From assembly GCA_026003175.1 (NCBI GenBank), contig BPGT01000003.1, positions 186,001-250,000 of the forward strand: DNA of 64,000 nucleotides, given 5' to 3'. The notes beneath the pieces were generated by a model. It made no database searches. It saw only the letters and a list, made by a program, of their open reading frames with translations, and was not told the DNA's origin. This stretch comes from Armatimonadota bacterium. GTDB taxonomy: Bacteria; Armatimonadota; HRBIN16. The number at the start of each line of letters is the position of its first letter. Position 1 is the first letter of the stretch. Of this stretch, positions 20,104 to 29,671 are shown piece after piece. Position numbers and translations under genes: made by a program.

Positions 20104-21213
20104 ATGCTACAGAGCCGCGTCTTTCCGGTTGTTGACGACCTGCCTGTTGTGAGGGAACTACCCGACCCTTTCCTGCGCCCCGATGGGAAGCGCATCACCT
20201 CGCCGCGTGAGTGGAAAGCCTTGCGTGAGCACTGGCTCGCGCTGGTACTGTATTACGAATACGGCGAGTTGCCTCCCAATCCGCGTGGGGTGCGTGCAGA
20301 AAGGGTGGACGAGAAGGAATTATCCGACCTGAAAGCGGTGCGTACCGAATACCGTTTGCACATCGAGACCCCTGCTCCCCTGAGCACGCGCCTGTTGCTT
20401 TTCCGCCCGCGTCGGAGAGGGCGGCTGCCTGTCATTGCAGACGGCGACCTTGGATGGGGTGAGCCGAACGGGGATATCGTTGAGGAAGCGATCAAACGGG
20501 GCTACGCGCTCGCTTTCTTCGACCGCACGCAAATCGCCCCCGATAGCATGGAGCGCAAAGGCGTGTACGAGGCATACCCTGATTACGAAGGAGGCAGGCT
20601 GGCAGCATGGGCTTGGGGATATCATCGCGTAGTCGACTTTCTGCTCACACAGCCAACCGTACATCCCAAGCGCATCGCGGTCACCGGGCACTCTCGCGGG
20701 GGCAAAACCGCCTTGCTGGCAGGAGCCACCGATGGGCGTGTCGCCCTGACCGCGCCGAATAACTCGGGATGCGGCGGCGCAGGGTGCTACCGCTATCAGG
20801 CGCACGGCAGCGAAACCATCGCCGACATCCTGCGTAACTTTCCCTACTGGTTTCACCCGCGCTTCGCGCAGTTCATCGGGCAGGTGGAGCGATTGCCGTT
20901 TGACCAGCACATCGTGAAGGCTCTGGTGGCTCCGCGTGCCCTGCTGAGTACCGAGGCGCTAGCAGACCTGTGGGCAAATCCTGAGGGCACGCAGGTCACC
21001 TACCTCGCCGCGAAAGAGGTTTATCGCTTCCTGAAGGCGGAAGATAGAATAGGTATCTGGTTCCGTGAAGGGGGACACGAACACTCTCTGGCGGACTGGC
21101 AGGCTTTGCTGGATTTCGCCGACTGGCAACTGCTGGGCAAACCGCCTGCCCGCGCATTTGATAAACCGGCGTTTCCACCAAGAGAAGGAATCTACTCCTG
21201 GCGTGCGCCCTGA
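20104..21213 (+). CDS. Alpha/beta hydrolase, glucuronoyl esterase (CE15)-like
   Basis: The ATG at 20104 (369 residues) follows AGGAGG at 20089-20094; the open frame upstream overlaps araB and is not used. CE15 enzymes cleave the ester between lignin alcohols and glucuronic acid on xylan. Visible are a nucleophile elbow with Ser197 in GHSRGGK followed by ALTAPNNSGCGGAG, which resembles the CE15 Ser-Arg-x-Gly-Lys motif, and the C-terminal GGHEH with candidate catalytic His325. There is no signal peptide, which is unusual for a polymer-acting esterase and suggests it may act on imported oligomers. A related acyl-esterase role is possible. Confidence 0.72.
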   Translation: MLQSRVFPVVDDLPVVRELPDPFLRPDGKRITSPREWKALREHWLALVLYYEYGELPPNPRGVRAERVDEKELSDLKAVRTEYRLHIETPAPLSTRLLLFRPRRRGRLPVIADGDLGWGEPNGDIVEEAIKRGYALAFFDRTQIAPDSMERKGVYEAYPDYEGGRLAAWAWGYHRVVDFLLTQPTVHPKRIAVTGHSRGGKTALLAGATDGRVALTAPNNSGCGGAGCYRYQAHGSETIADILRNFPYWFHPRFAQFIGQVERLPFDQHIVKALVAPRALLSTEALADLWANPEGTQVTYLAAKEVYRFLKAEDRIGIWFREGGHEHSLADWQALLDFADWQLLGKPPARAFDKPAFPPREGIYSWRAP

Positions 21214-21271
21214 AATCTGGACGTGTCGCTGGGTACCTTATTCAAGGTGAACGGGTAATGGGAGGAAGTTG

Positions 21272-24200
21272 ATGTCGCAGCCTGTCTGGCAACAACCGAT
21301 ACCCTTCGGCTGGACGGTGCAGGCTGACGGTACGGTACACGCCGAGATGCCGCAGGGCGTGATGTTGCTGAAAGATAGCTTTTCGAGGGAAGGCGAGCTG
21401 AGCGCAACAGTTGTGGTGCATCGGCAGGTAACCAACCCCGTCTACTGGAAAACGGTCGGCATCACCCTGTGGCAGGACGACCGCCACCACTGGCGGCTGA
21501 ATCTGGTAGAGGCGCCTGAAAACCTGCAGTACCGTCACACTGCAGAACTGCATGAGATGTACGCCGGCGTATGGCTGGCTGGCAACGAACCGGCTACGCA
21601 CTTGACGGTAAAAGAAAGTTTCAGCCTGCCGAACTGGAACTGGCAATATGGTAAGCCTTACCGCTTGCGCTTGATATGGAACGCGCAGTCCATTCGGGGT
21701 GAAGTATACGATAACGAGACGCTGTGTTGGGCGTACGAGTGGCTACTGGGCAACCCGAAGGCAGTGCGCGTAGGCTACCTTGGGCTGACCTGTAGCTCCT
21801 TCGATGCCACCTTCTCGCAGGTGGAAACGCGAAATCTCACCCCAGCAGAGCCGCCCAAGCCCGAACCGAAGCGAATACCCCCCTACCGTGCGCAACGCGC
21901 AGGCAAGAAGGTTGCCGCAGCAAGGGGCTTCTTCCGCGTGCAGCAGATAGACGATGTATGGTGGTTTATCGATCCCGAAGGCAGACTCTTCTTCGCGCTG
22001 GGCACTGACCATACCAGCTACTTCGTGCACTGGTGCGAGAAGCTCGGCTATGCTCCTTACCACGAGAACATGAAGAAATTGCATGGTACGGAAGAAGCCT
22101 GGGCGAAGGAGACCATCCAGCGTCTGAAGGAGTGGAACTTCACTATTCTCGCTGCCAACCACTCGCAGTATCTGCGCTATCAGGGGCTTCCCTACATTGA
22201 AAACATCTTGGGCATGGGACAGGGCTACGCTGCGATAGACGACCTTGTAAAACAGATAAACTGGACTGGTTTTCCCAACGTATTCTCACCACGCTGGCAA
22301 CAGTGGTGTGAGTGGATAGCGTACCAGCGGTGTGCGCTGCTCCGCGACGACCCCTGGTTGATTGGCTACTTTCTGGATAACGAGCTGGAATGGTTCGGCA
22401 AAGACTACAAGCCCTGGGGACTGGCAAGCGAGGCGATCAAGCGCCCGCCCGGGCACGAATCGCGCATTGCACTAGCGCAGCTGCTCAGGGAACGCTACAA
22501 GGATGACGTGCAGCGATTCAACCGCGCGTGGGAGACGCAGATAGGAGACTTCGAGCACATCGCGCGAAGCGAACAGCCGCCTTCCATCCGTACGAAAGCG
22601 GCGGAAGAGGATGGTATTGCCTTTACCCGCCTTGCAGCGGAACTCTACTTCCGCACCTGCACCGAAGCCATCCGCAAATACGACCCAAACCACCTGATTT
22701 TAGGCTGTCGGTTCGCGGGCGAGGCTCCGCCCATTCTGGACATCGTGGGCAAATACTGCGACGTGGTGAGCATCAACACCTATCCGCGTATTGACCTGCG
22801 CGCGGGGCGTGTGCTGGACTGGGAGGAGCGTTTGCGCGAATATCATCTTCGATCGAAGCGACCGCTGATGATTACCGAATGGAGCTTCCCTGCGCTGGAT
22901 AGCGGTCTGCCCTGCAAACACGGCGCGGGAATGCGTGTAGATACCCAGCAACAGCGGGCGGAGTGCTTCCGTATCTTCCAGTCCGCTCTCTTCCGCCTGC
23001 CGTTTATGGTGGGTTCGAACTTCTTCATGTGGGTAGATGAGCCTGCGCTGGGCATCAGCAGCACCTTCCCCGAAGACAGCAACTATGGACTGGTGAACGA
23101 ACGCGGTGAGCCGTATCGGGAGCTGGTGCAGACCACCGCCAGCTTGCAGGCGAAGGTGTATACCATGCACGCCGAATCCGCCCGTTACTGGCAGAAAAGC
23201 CCACAGCCGCCTGCCCTGACGACCCCTGTTTTTATTCGCAAGCGGTGGAACCTGCCGACAGGAGCTGCGCTGGCATGGCAGGTGGATATCATGAACGTAG
23301 GTAAACAACCCTTCAGTGGATGGACAGGCATAGACCTGCCCGAACACCCGATGGCGCGGGAGGTGTCGGGTGAGTGGCGGTGCATCGGCGCAGAAGGCAA
23401 ACCGGCGCGGTTTTATATTGAACCGCTGTTTCGACAAAGGGTGTGGGTACACCTGATGGGGCTTCCGTTTGGTAAGATGTGGAGCGGGCTGGTGATGTTT
23501 TTGCCATCAGAGGTAAGACGCAAACAGCAAGCAGGACCTCTGGCGTCCAGTGCCTATTTGGGCGCAGACACATTCCACCTGCAGTTTGGCGACGAGCGCG
23601 CACCGATCCACGCCATCCATTGGCAGGGGCGCCGAGTAGGTAGCTACACAGTGCTGGTGCAGCAGGCACTGACGCAGATGCAGTGGGTGCCTCCGAACCG
23701 CCACGAGGGGGTTCAGGTGGTCAGCACGCCGTTTGGGCACTATTTCCGCGGTTGGCTGGTGCATCGGGATGGCTCCGCTATCACGGAGGTGAATCAGCAA
23801 ACGGGGGAGTACGCTGCCCAGCAGGCGCGCCCACGAGGATACCGCGTGGAGTGGGAGATGGAGATTCGCGAAGACCTGCCCAAGCCCATGTTGCTGGTGC
23901 GGATGCGCCGCTTGCAGAACCTGAGCAACGTCCCCGTGCGCGTGGAAGCAGTGTATCACTACGCGCAAAGCCAGCTGGTGGATGACGGTAGAGCGGACGA
24001 ACCCTCAGGCGTGCCCAACTATTACCTGAATGCAGGCGCGTGGAGCCATCCCCAAGTAGGATTGTTCTACGGCGCGATGCCCTTCGATTCCGAGAAGTGG
24101 CGATGTATTTTCTGGAAAGACCCTTCGGGCGGTCAGCATCCCGACCTGTGGCAGGACGTGAAAAAAGAGCTGAAGCCGAACGAAACGGTCGCTCTAGACG

Positions 24201-24325
24201 GCGGGTGGGTGGCTTTGTTAACAGGCAGAGGTGATTTCGGCAAAGGCGATTGGTCCTCGTTAACTGCGCAAGTGCAATCTCTGGCAAGCGTGGTGGGCAA
24301 CGTGCAGTGGATACGCCGACGATAG
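21272..24325 (+). CDS. Clan GH-A glycoside hydrolase, agarase-like
   Basis: The ATG at 21272 follows GGAGG at 21261-21265 (1017 residues). The N-terminal ~200 residues form a beta-sandwich (VGITLWQDDRHHW, VRVGYLGL) of carbohydrate-binding type. A TIM barrel at about 220-610 has candidate acid/base Glu371 in FLDNELEW and candidate nucleophile Glu536 in LMITEWSFP, the retaining GH-A arrangement. The order resembles GH50/GH42-like agarase or galactosidase annotations, but substrate cannot be read from sequence. C-terminal ~350 residues are beta-rich. No signal peptide is seen. It is followed, with a 19-base overlap, by the saccharopine-dehydrogenase-like gene. Confidence 0.8.
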   Translation: MSQPVWQQPIPFGWTVQADGTVHAEMPQGVMLLKDSFSREGELSATVVVHRQVTNPVYWKTVGITLWQDDRHHWRLNLVEAPENLQYRHTAELHEMYAGVWLAGNEPATHLTVKESFSLPNWNWQYGKPYRLRLIWNAQSIRGEVYDNETLCWAYEWLLGNPKAVRVGYLGLTCSSFDATFSQVETRNLTPAEPPKPEPKRIPPYRAQRAGKKVAAARGFFRVQQIDDVWWFIDPEGRLFFALGTDHTSYFVHWCEKLGYAPYHENMKKLHGTEEAWAKETIQRLKEWNFTILAANHSQYLRYQGLPYIENILGMGQGYAAIDDLVKQINWTGFPNVFSPRWQQWCEWIAYQRCALLRDDPWLIGYFLDNELEWFGKDYKPWGLASEAIKRPPGHESRIALAQLLRERYKDDVQRFNRAWETQIGDFEHIARSEQPPSIRTKAAEEDGIAFTRLAAELYFRTCTEAIRKYDPNHLILGCRFAGEAPPILDIVGKYCDVVSINTYPRIDLRAGRVLDWEERLREYHLRSKRPLMITEWSFPALDSGLPCKHGAGMRVDTQQQRAECFRIFQSALFRLPFMVGSNFFMWVDEPALGISSTFPEDSNYGLVNERGEPYRELVQTTASLQAKVYTMHAESARYWQKSPQPPALTTPVFIRKRWNLPTGAALAWQVDIMNVGKQPFSGWTGIDLPEHPMAREVSGEWRCIGAEGKPARFYIEPLFRQRVWVHLMGLPFGKMWSGLVMFLPSEVRRKQQAGPLASSAYLGADTFHLQFGDERAPIHAIHWQGRRVGSYTVLVQQALTQMQWVPPNRHEGVQVVSTPFGHYFRGWLVHRDGSAITEVNQQTGEYAAQQARPRGYRVEWEMEIREDLPKPMLLVRMRRLQNLSNVPVRVEAVYHYAQSQLVDDGRADEPSGVPNYYLNAGAWSHPQVGLFYGAMPFDSEKWRCIFWKDPSGGQHPDLWQDVKKELKPNETVALDGGWVALLTGRGDFGKGDWSSLTAQVQSLASVVGNVQWIRRR

Positions 24326-25464
24326 GAATATTGGGCGGATACGGCAACACCGGCAAACATATCGTACGCCTGCTGTTGCAGCACACTAACGTGCATCTGG
24401 TGATAGCGGGTAGACACATCCTGCGTGCGCGCGAGTTCGCGAAGGAGTGTAACGAGCAAGCTGGTAAGGAACGTGTGTGCGCCGCATACGCCCATGCCGC
24501 CGATGCTGCAAGTGTGATGCACGCTTTTGATGGTACCCAGCTGCTGACTGTCGCTTCACCTACCGGTCGGTTCACCGAAGAGGTTGCCAGCGCCGCGCTG
24601 GAAATGGACTGCGACTGGCTGGATATCCAGTACTACACCCCGAAACTGACGGTGCTTCACCACATGGCAACACGCATCGAGCAATCAAAACGGTGCTTCA
24701 CCACCGATGCGGGGCTACATCCCGGCTTGCCTGCCCTGCTGGTGCGCTATGCAGCAACCCGCCTCGAGGTGTTGGAAGCCGCGCATGTGTTCGCCGTGTT
24801 CAGCCCGCAAGGCGGTTTTCCTCGAACCCCTTCGCTGTATGAGTTTACCCGTGAGCTGATGCGTTTTCGCTGTGGCGCGTATCGCGATGGACAGTGGCGG
24901 TTCTTCTCCGGGCTGGGAGTGGGAGAAATGCGTGAGGCGGATTTCGATTCTGGGTTCGGCACACGTCTGTGTGCGCCGATGATGCTGGAGGAGATGCGCG
25001 CGCTGCCCAATATGTTTCCCACCCTTCGGGAGACCGGCTTCTACATCGCCGGTTTCAACTGGTTCGTGGACTGGGTGGTGATGCCCCTGTTGTGGGTGTC
25101 GGGCAGGGTAGCTCCGCGCCTATGGGTGAAGCCGATGGCACATTTCTTGCACTGGGGTACACGCCTGTGTGCCAATCCGCCATACGGGGCGGTAGTCAAG
25201 CTGGAGGCATGTGGTTGGCAGGGTGGTCAGAGACAACAGATCCGCGTACAGCTGTTTCATTCTGACCCTTACCTGTTCTCCGCTATTGCTGTTGTGGCGG
25301 GCGTAATGCAGTACCTGCGTGGTCACGGGCGAAAGGCAGGTTTATGGTTTGCCGGTCACCTGTACGACCCGCAAGAGGCTTTTCAGGACATGCAGGCGAT
25401 GGGCGTGAAGATTCAGCAGCAGATATCGCCCATTCAGGGCGCGTGCCCGTTCTGCGGGAGGTGA
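24307..25464 (+). CDS. Saccharopine dehydrogenase-like NAD(P)-binding protein
   Basis: The GTG at 24307 gives 385 residues (VDTPTIGIL); it overlaps the upstream gene by 19 bases, and no ribosome site is strong. Residues 5-20 are a Rossmann dinucleotide loop (GILGGYGNTGKHIV), typical of the saccharopine dehydrogenase/homospermidine synthase superfamily. The next strand ends in AGR, as in NADP-binding members. The C-terminal half has two possible membrane-associated hydrophobic stretches (FNWFVDWVVMPLLWVSG) and ends with a CPFC pair. Substrate unknown; coupling to the glycosidase suggests a link to sugar oxidation, but that is only context. Confidence 0.75.
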   Translation: MDTPTIGILGGYGNTGKHIVRLLLQHTNVHLVIAGRHILRAREFAKECNEQAGKERVCAAYAHAADAASVMHAFDGTQLLTVASPTGRFTEEVASAALEMDCDWLDIQYYTPKLTVLHHMATRIEQSKRCFTTDAGLHPGLPALLVRYAATRLEVLEAAHVFAVFSPQGGFPRTPSLYEFTRELMRFRCGAYRDGQWRFFSGLGVGEMREADFDSGFGTRLCAPMMLEEMRALPNMFPTLRETGFYIAGFNWFVDWVVMPLLWVSGRVAPRLWVKPMAHFLHWGTRLCANPPYGAVVKLEACGWQGGQRQQIRVQLFHSDPYLFSAIAVVAGVMQYLRGHGRKAGLWFAGHLYDPQEAFQDMQAMGVKIQQQISPIQGACPFCGR

Positions 25465-25565
25465 GAACGCAGGGAAGTAGAAGGCAGGATTTTACCTTAT
25501 TGGAAACGAATATAACAACCAACATTAGCCGTGTTTTCATCATATTCTGAAGTGCAGGCACAATC

Positions 25566-26003
25566 ATGGGTTCTGAAAGGGTTGAACAGATTGCCATACA
25601 GTCTGACCGCGTTGCAGAGCCGAAGTTCGACGTGGGCTCGCTGGCTCAAGAGGATATTATACGTGCCCAAGTGAAGACAGCAAGGAAGTCTATCGGATTT
25701 ACTAGGGGAGAGCGAGGAGGGGTAGACAGGTTCTACCGTTCGGGCGTTAAGCGCTACAGGCAAAACACTCGTACCGCTGATGTCATCATCGGGGTGCACG
25801 AAAACGAGGATGGAACTTATTCCCTGTATTTCGTGCCAACCTGTCTGGTCGAAGAATTGCAACAGGATAGCATCGCTTTGCGCAAAATAGATTTCCTCAG
25901 GGAAAACTATCAGATTCTGGAACACTGCAAGGACAGAGACTTTGTGCTTCAACATGAAGGCTGTAAGAAGCTTATACCAAAGAAAAACTCTCAGCCTGAG
26001 TAA
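25566..26003 (+). CDS. Orphan protein, possibly a gene fragment
   Basis: A 145-residue frame visibly more AT-rich than its neighbours, with a poor ribosome site. The middle reads like a folded domain (TADVIIGVHENEDGTYSLYFVPTCLVEEL), with an Asp followed by paired strands as in nuclease-like folds, but no family is recognised. Its stop at 26003 is four bases from the end of a minus-strand fragment with a Cys-x-x-Cys pair. The pair may be remnants of a horizontally acquired cassette, for example defence-related; this is not demonstrated. Confidence 0.45.
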   Translation: MGSERVEQIAIQSDRVAEPKFDVGSLAQEDIIRAQVKTARKSIGFTRGERGGVDRFYRSGVKRYRQNTRTADVIIGVHENEDGTYSLYFVPTCLVEELQQDSIALRKIDFLRENYQILEHCKDRDFVLQHEGCKKLIPKKNSQPE

Positions 26004-26006
26004 GAT

Positions 26007-26126
26007 CTACCCCTCAAGGTCCTTCGTAAAGTCCAGAGTAGCTATTCCACCTTTCTTGTTGCTACACTTCTTGCAGGCAACCTCTTGGCTCGACTCGAAA
26101 ACTTGATATGTTGACACGCCCAACCT
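26007..26126 (-). pseudogene. Minus-strand 3' gene remnant with a CxxC pair
   Basis: Translating the minus strand gives a protein-like C-terminus: VSTYQVFESSQEVACKKC, then a basic stretch and TLDFTKDLEG before a stop. There is no credible start or ribosome site and it is cut off by the leader of the GH127 gene. I read it as the truncated end of a lost gene; chance is possible. Confidence 0.3.
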
Positions 26127-26138
26127 GGGAGGAAAGGA

Positions 26139-28631
26139 ATGAAAGCATGGCTTTGGGTGCTGCTTATCATCGCATCTCTGGTTGCATTCGCACACGCTCA
26201 AACCATCTCCAATACGAGGGAAACAACGATGAAAGTAGTTCCGACACCACCCGCTGCTCCTGCAAACAAGTTTTACGCGGGTAATCGCGCTCCCCTGTTG
26301 CCAAGCCCTTTGATAAAGCTACCCACCGGTTCCGTCCGTCCCGAAGGCTGGCTACGCCACCAGCTAGAGCTGATGACAGAAGGCTTCACCGGTCGCCTCA
26401 CCGAAATCAGCCCGTGGTGCAAATGGGAAGGCAGCGCGTGGGCACACCCGAAGGGCGAGGGCGAACGTGGTTGGGAAGAACTCCCCTACTGGTTGAAAGG
26501 GTTCACCTCGCTGGGATATCTGCTTGGCGACGAGCGTGTTATCGCCGAAGCGAGAAAGTGGATAGATGCCATCCTCGCCAGCCAGCGCGAAGATGGGTAT
26601 TTCGGTCCTGAGAGCAACCGACATATCATAGACCCCCATTTCTCCGGTCAAGAAGGGATAGATCTCTGGCCCAACATGATTGCCCTGTACGCCCTGCGCA
26701 CGCACTACGAAGCCACCGGCGACAAGCGGGTCATTCCCTTCATGCTCCGATACTTCCGCTGGCAGATGACCATACCGTTAGAGCAGTTCCTGCCGGGAAG
26801 CTGGCAGAAGATTCGCGGTGGCGACAATCTGGATACCATCCACTGGCTCTACAACCTAACAGGCGAAAAGTGGTTACTGGACGCCGCGCGAGTGACTCAC
26901 GAGCGTACCGCCGACTGGGTAGGCGACATCCCCACCTGGCACGGCGTGAATATCTGCCAGGGCTTTCGCGAACCCGCCCAGTATTACCAGCAAACGGGTG
27001 ACATCCGCTATCTGCGAGCCACGGAGCGGGTGTACGATACGGTCATGGGCATCTATGGACAGGTTCCGGGCGGTATGTTCGGCGCGGATGAGAACGCCCG
27101 CCCCGGATTCACCGGTCCCCGACAGGCGGCGGAGACCTGCTCGATGGTGGAGATGATGTACAGCCATGAGCTGCTCACCCGCATCACTGGAGATGTGAAG
27201 TGGGCAGACCGTTGCGAGGAGGTGGCGTTCAATTCCCTGCCAGCTGCCATGACCCCCGACCTGAAGGGTCTGCATTACCTTACCGCACCCAATATGGTGC
27301 AGCTGGACCGCCAGAGCAAAGCGCCGATGCTCCAAAACGGTGGCGACATGCTTTCCTACAACCCGTACGACTACCGCTGCTGCCAGCACAACGTATCACA
27401 TGGCTGGCCCTACTTCGCTGAGCATCTGTGGATGGCAACGGCGAGCAACGGTCTGGCGGCAGTGTTGTACGCACCCAGCCGAGTGAAAGCGAAAGTGGGC
27501 GACGGCACTGAGGTGGAAATCACCGAGCAAACAGGCTATCCCTTCGGGGAGGAGATGCTGTTTACGATCAAAACGCCCAAACCCGTGCGTTTCCCCTTGA
27601 TGCTGCGTGTACCGGGGTGGTGCGAGGCACCGGCAGTAGAGGTGAATGGGCGCAAACAAGCCGCGCCCGCCCTGGCGAAAGGATGGATACTCCTGCAACG
27701 CGAATGGCGCAACGGCGACCGGGTGAAACTGACCCTCCCCATGCCGCTGCGGGTGAGGGTATGGGAGAAGAACCGCCACACAGTTTCAGTGCATCGGGGA
27801 CCGCTGGCGTTCTCTCTGCTGATTGGCGAACGATGGGTACGCTATGGCGGCACCGAACGCTTCCCCGCTTACGAGGTCTTCCCCACCACCCCGTGGAACT
27901 ACGGATTAGTGGTAGACGTGAATAATCCGCAAAGCTCCTTCGAGCTGGTCCAAAAGCCGGGCACGCTCGCCGAACAGCCGTTTACTCCCGAGAACGCGCC
28001 TATCTTACTCAAAGCGAAAGGAAAGCGTATCCCGCAGTGGCGTCTGGAGGCAAACGGGCTCGTCGGCGAGGTGCAGGATTCTCCGGTGCGCTCGGACGAG
28101 CTGGTAGAGGAAATTACCCTCATTCCGATGGGATGTGCACGACTGAGGGTGTCGGCGTTTCCTCAAATTGGCGAGGGAGCGGATGCAAAGGTGTGGCAAG
28201 AGACGAACACCGTCTATGTAGAAGCCTCGCACTGTTGGCACGCGGACACGGTGCTTGCGCTCAACGACGGTATGATACCTTCTTCCTCTGCTGATACCAG
28301 CATCCCACGATTCACCTGGTGGGACCACACAGGCAGCACGGAATGGGTGCAGTATACCTTCTCGCAACCGCGCAGGCTCTCCTATTGCGAGATATACTGG
28401 TTTGACGATGAACCGATAGGTGGGCAGTGCCGTCTGCCCGAGTCATGGCGATTACTCTGGTACGACGGCCAGGGATGGAATCCTGTACAGGTTACCCGTG
28501 TCGCTGAAATGCGCAAAGACACTTTCAACCGTGTAGAGTTCGCGCCAGTGGTTACAACCGCCATTCGCCTGGAGGTGAAGCTCAAAGCGGGGTTTTCTGC
28601 AGGCATCCTCGAGTGGCGGGTTGAAGAGTAG
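26139..28631 (+). CDS. GH127 beta-L-arabinofuranosidase-like enzyme (DUF1680)
   Basis: An 830-residue protein with a signal peptide (WVLLIIASLVAFAHAQ). GH127 enzymes remove beta-L-arabinofuranose and use a cysteine nucleophile held by zinc. The equivalents of the HypBA1 active site are present: Glu318 in GADENARPG, the Glu332-x-Cys334 pair in AETCSM, and the Cys414-Cys415 pair in YRCCQHN; spacings agree with the known order (E322, E338, C340, C417, C418). An (alpha/alpha)6 barrel spans ~60-470, beta-sandwich domains follow, and a C-terminal carbohydrate-binding-like domain ends the protein. The start at 26139 has GGAGGAAAGG just upstream. Confidence 0.92.
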   Translation: MKAWLWVLLIIASLVAFAHAQTISNTRETTMKVVPTPPAAPANKFYAGNRAPLLPSPLIKLPTGSVRPEGWLRHQLELMTEGFTGRLTEISPWCKWEGSAWAHPKGEGERGWEELPYWLKGFTSLGYLLGDERVIAEARKWIDAILASQREDGYFGPESNRHIIDPHFSGQEGIDLWPNMIALYALRTHYEATGDKRVIPFMLRYFRWQMTIPLEQFLPGSWQKIRGGDNLDTIHWLYNLTGEKWLLDAARVTHERTADWVGDIPTWHGVNICQGFREPAQYYQQTGDIRYLRATERVYDTVMGIYGQVPGGMFGADENARPGFTGPRQAAETCSMVEMMYSHELLTRITGDVKWADRCEEVAFNSLPAAMTPDLKGLHYLTAPNMVQLDRQSKAPMLQNGGDMLSYNPYDYRCCQHNVSHGWPYFAEHLWMATASNGLAAVLYAPSRVKAKVGDGTEVEITEQTGYPFGEEMLFTIKTPKPVRFPLMLRVPGWCEAPAVEVNGRKQAAPALAKGWILLQREWRNGDRVKLTLPMPLRVRVWEKNRHTVSVHRGPLAFSLLIGERWVRYGGTERFPAYEVFPTTPWNYGLVVDVNNPQSSFELVQKPGTLAEQPFTPENAPILLKAKGKRIPQWRLEANGLVGEVQDSPVRSDELVEEITLIPMGCARLRVSAFPQIGEGADAKVWQETNTVYVEASHCWHADTVLALNDGMIPSSSADTSIPRFTWWDHTGSTEWVQYTFSQPRRLSYCEIYWFDDEPIGGQCRLPESWRLLWYDGQGWNPVQVTRVAEMRKDTFNRVEFAPVVTTAIRLEVKLKAGFSAGILEWRVEE

Positions 28632-28650
28632 CCCAGCGGTTAGCATGCAA

Positions 28651-28681
28651 AAAAGCACCGGACGCTCTGTCCGGTGCTTTT
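28651..28681. terminator. Bidirectional rho-independent terminator
   Basis: Stem AAAAGCACCGGAC / GTCCGGTGCTTTT around a five-base loop. T runs occur on both strands, so it can end the GH127 message and the convergent minus-strand STN message. Confidence 0.93.
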
Positions 28682-28770
28682 GGGTTCTGGACAAAGCGAT
28701 TTTCGCGGTAAGGCTGGCTTGCAGCAAACCGGAGTAACAAGCTGGGTAGCCGGTCGCTTACAGAAGCAGG

Positions 28771-29574
28771 CTAGAAGCCACGCCCCCAGCCGCGACCGCC
28801 GCCCCAGCCACCGAAGCCACCGCCCCAGCCACCGCGGTTGAAGCCACCGCCCCAGCCGCCGAGACCGCCTCCCCAGCCGCCGAAGCCGCCGCCCCAGCCG
28901 CCGAAGCCGCCGCCCCAGCCACCGAAGCCACCATAGCCGCCGAAGCCGCCGAGACCGCCGCCCCAGCCACCGCCGGCCCAGCCGCTACCGCCCCAGCCGC
29001 CCAGGCCGCCGTAGCCACCATAACCGCCGAAGCCACCATAGCCGCCGTAGCCACCGTAACCGCCGTAGCCACCGTAACCACCGCTATACGTCCAACCGGT
29101 CTGGTTCAGCGCAACGGCAGTTCCACCGAGCAGCTGGGCAACCGCCAGCGAGTCCAGGTGCTGCAGCATAATTTTCTCGGTGCGAACCTGGGGTTGTGGA
29201 GGCTCTTCCGGCTGCTGAGTTTCTGCGGTGCTGGTCTCGTACGTTTCTACCTTGGGCGTGATGATGTACACGCCGCCATCCACACGGTAAGTCAATGGCG
29301 GGTTAGCAGCGCGCAAAATGGTGCGCAATGCCGTCTCGAAGGTAACATCCTTCAGCGAGACGGTGACGTAACCACCGACCACCGACTCGTCCAGCGTGTA
29401 GTTGTAGCCGACGGAGCGGAACAGCAACTTCAGAGCGTCGGCAATGCTGGCGGACTCCAGATTCAGGGTGATGCGGGGCGATTGTTGTCCGCCTTCCTGC
29501 TGACTGTACGCCGGGCTCACTGTGCCCAGAACAAGCACAAGCAACGCCAGAACCCATAGCCACTTCATCCGCAT
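28771..29574 (-). CDS. Secreted STN-domain protein with Gly/Tyr/Trp-rich tail
   Basis: The ATG at 29574 follows GAGGAGG six bases upstream (267 residues). A signal peptide (residues 1-25) precedes an STN (secretin/TonB short N-terminal) domain at about 30-105 (ASIADALKLLFRSVGYNY, VTVSLKDVTFETAL). A Gln/Pro-rich linker follows, then a short helix, and finally ~100 residues made of GGYGG, GGFGG and GGWGG repeats with Arg near the end. STN domains normally sit at the start of secretins; here no secretin channel follows. The Gly tail may be disordered, adhesive or phase-separating, by analogy only. Confidence 0.82.
   Translation of the reverse strand: MRMKWLWVLALLVLVLGTVSPAYSQQEGGQQSPRITLNLESASIADALKLLFRSVGYNYTLDESVVGGYVTVSLKDVTFETALRTILRAANPPLTYRVDGGVYIITPKVETYETSTAETQQPEEPPQPQVRTEKIMLQHLDSLAVAQLLGGTAVALNQTGWTYSGGYGGYGGYGGYGGYGGFGGYGGYGGLGGWGGSGWAGGGWGGGLGGFGGYGGFGGWGGGFGGWGGGFGGWGGGLGGWGGGFNRGGWGGGFGGWGGGRGWGRGF
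28780..29090 (-). repeat. Low-complexity GGN repeats encoding the Gly-rich tail
   Basis: Imperfect nine- to twelve-base units (on the plus strand CCGCCGTAGCCACC and variants) encode GGYGG, GGWGG and GGFGG. It is coding repeat, not a spacer array: no unit is separated by unique sequence. Confidence 0.85.
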
Positions 29575-29671
29575 TTGTCTCACCTCCTCTGTCGCGCGCG
29601 ATAGAGGGTTTCCACTTGTTAAGACGCAGATAGATGGCGATAGGTTACTTCTCTATCATCTTCATTTTACC

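Noticed and set aside
28780-29090. Repeat array or minisatellite with regulatory role
   Set aside because: The units are in frame within a secreted-protein gene and encode a Gly-rich tail; no spacers.
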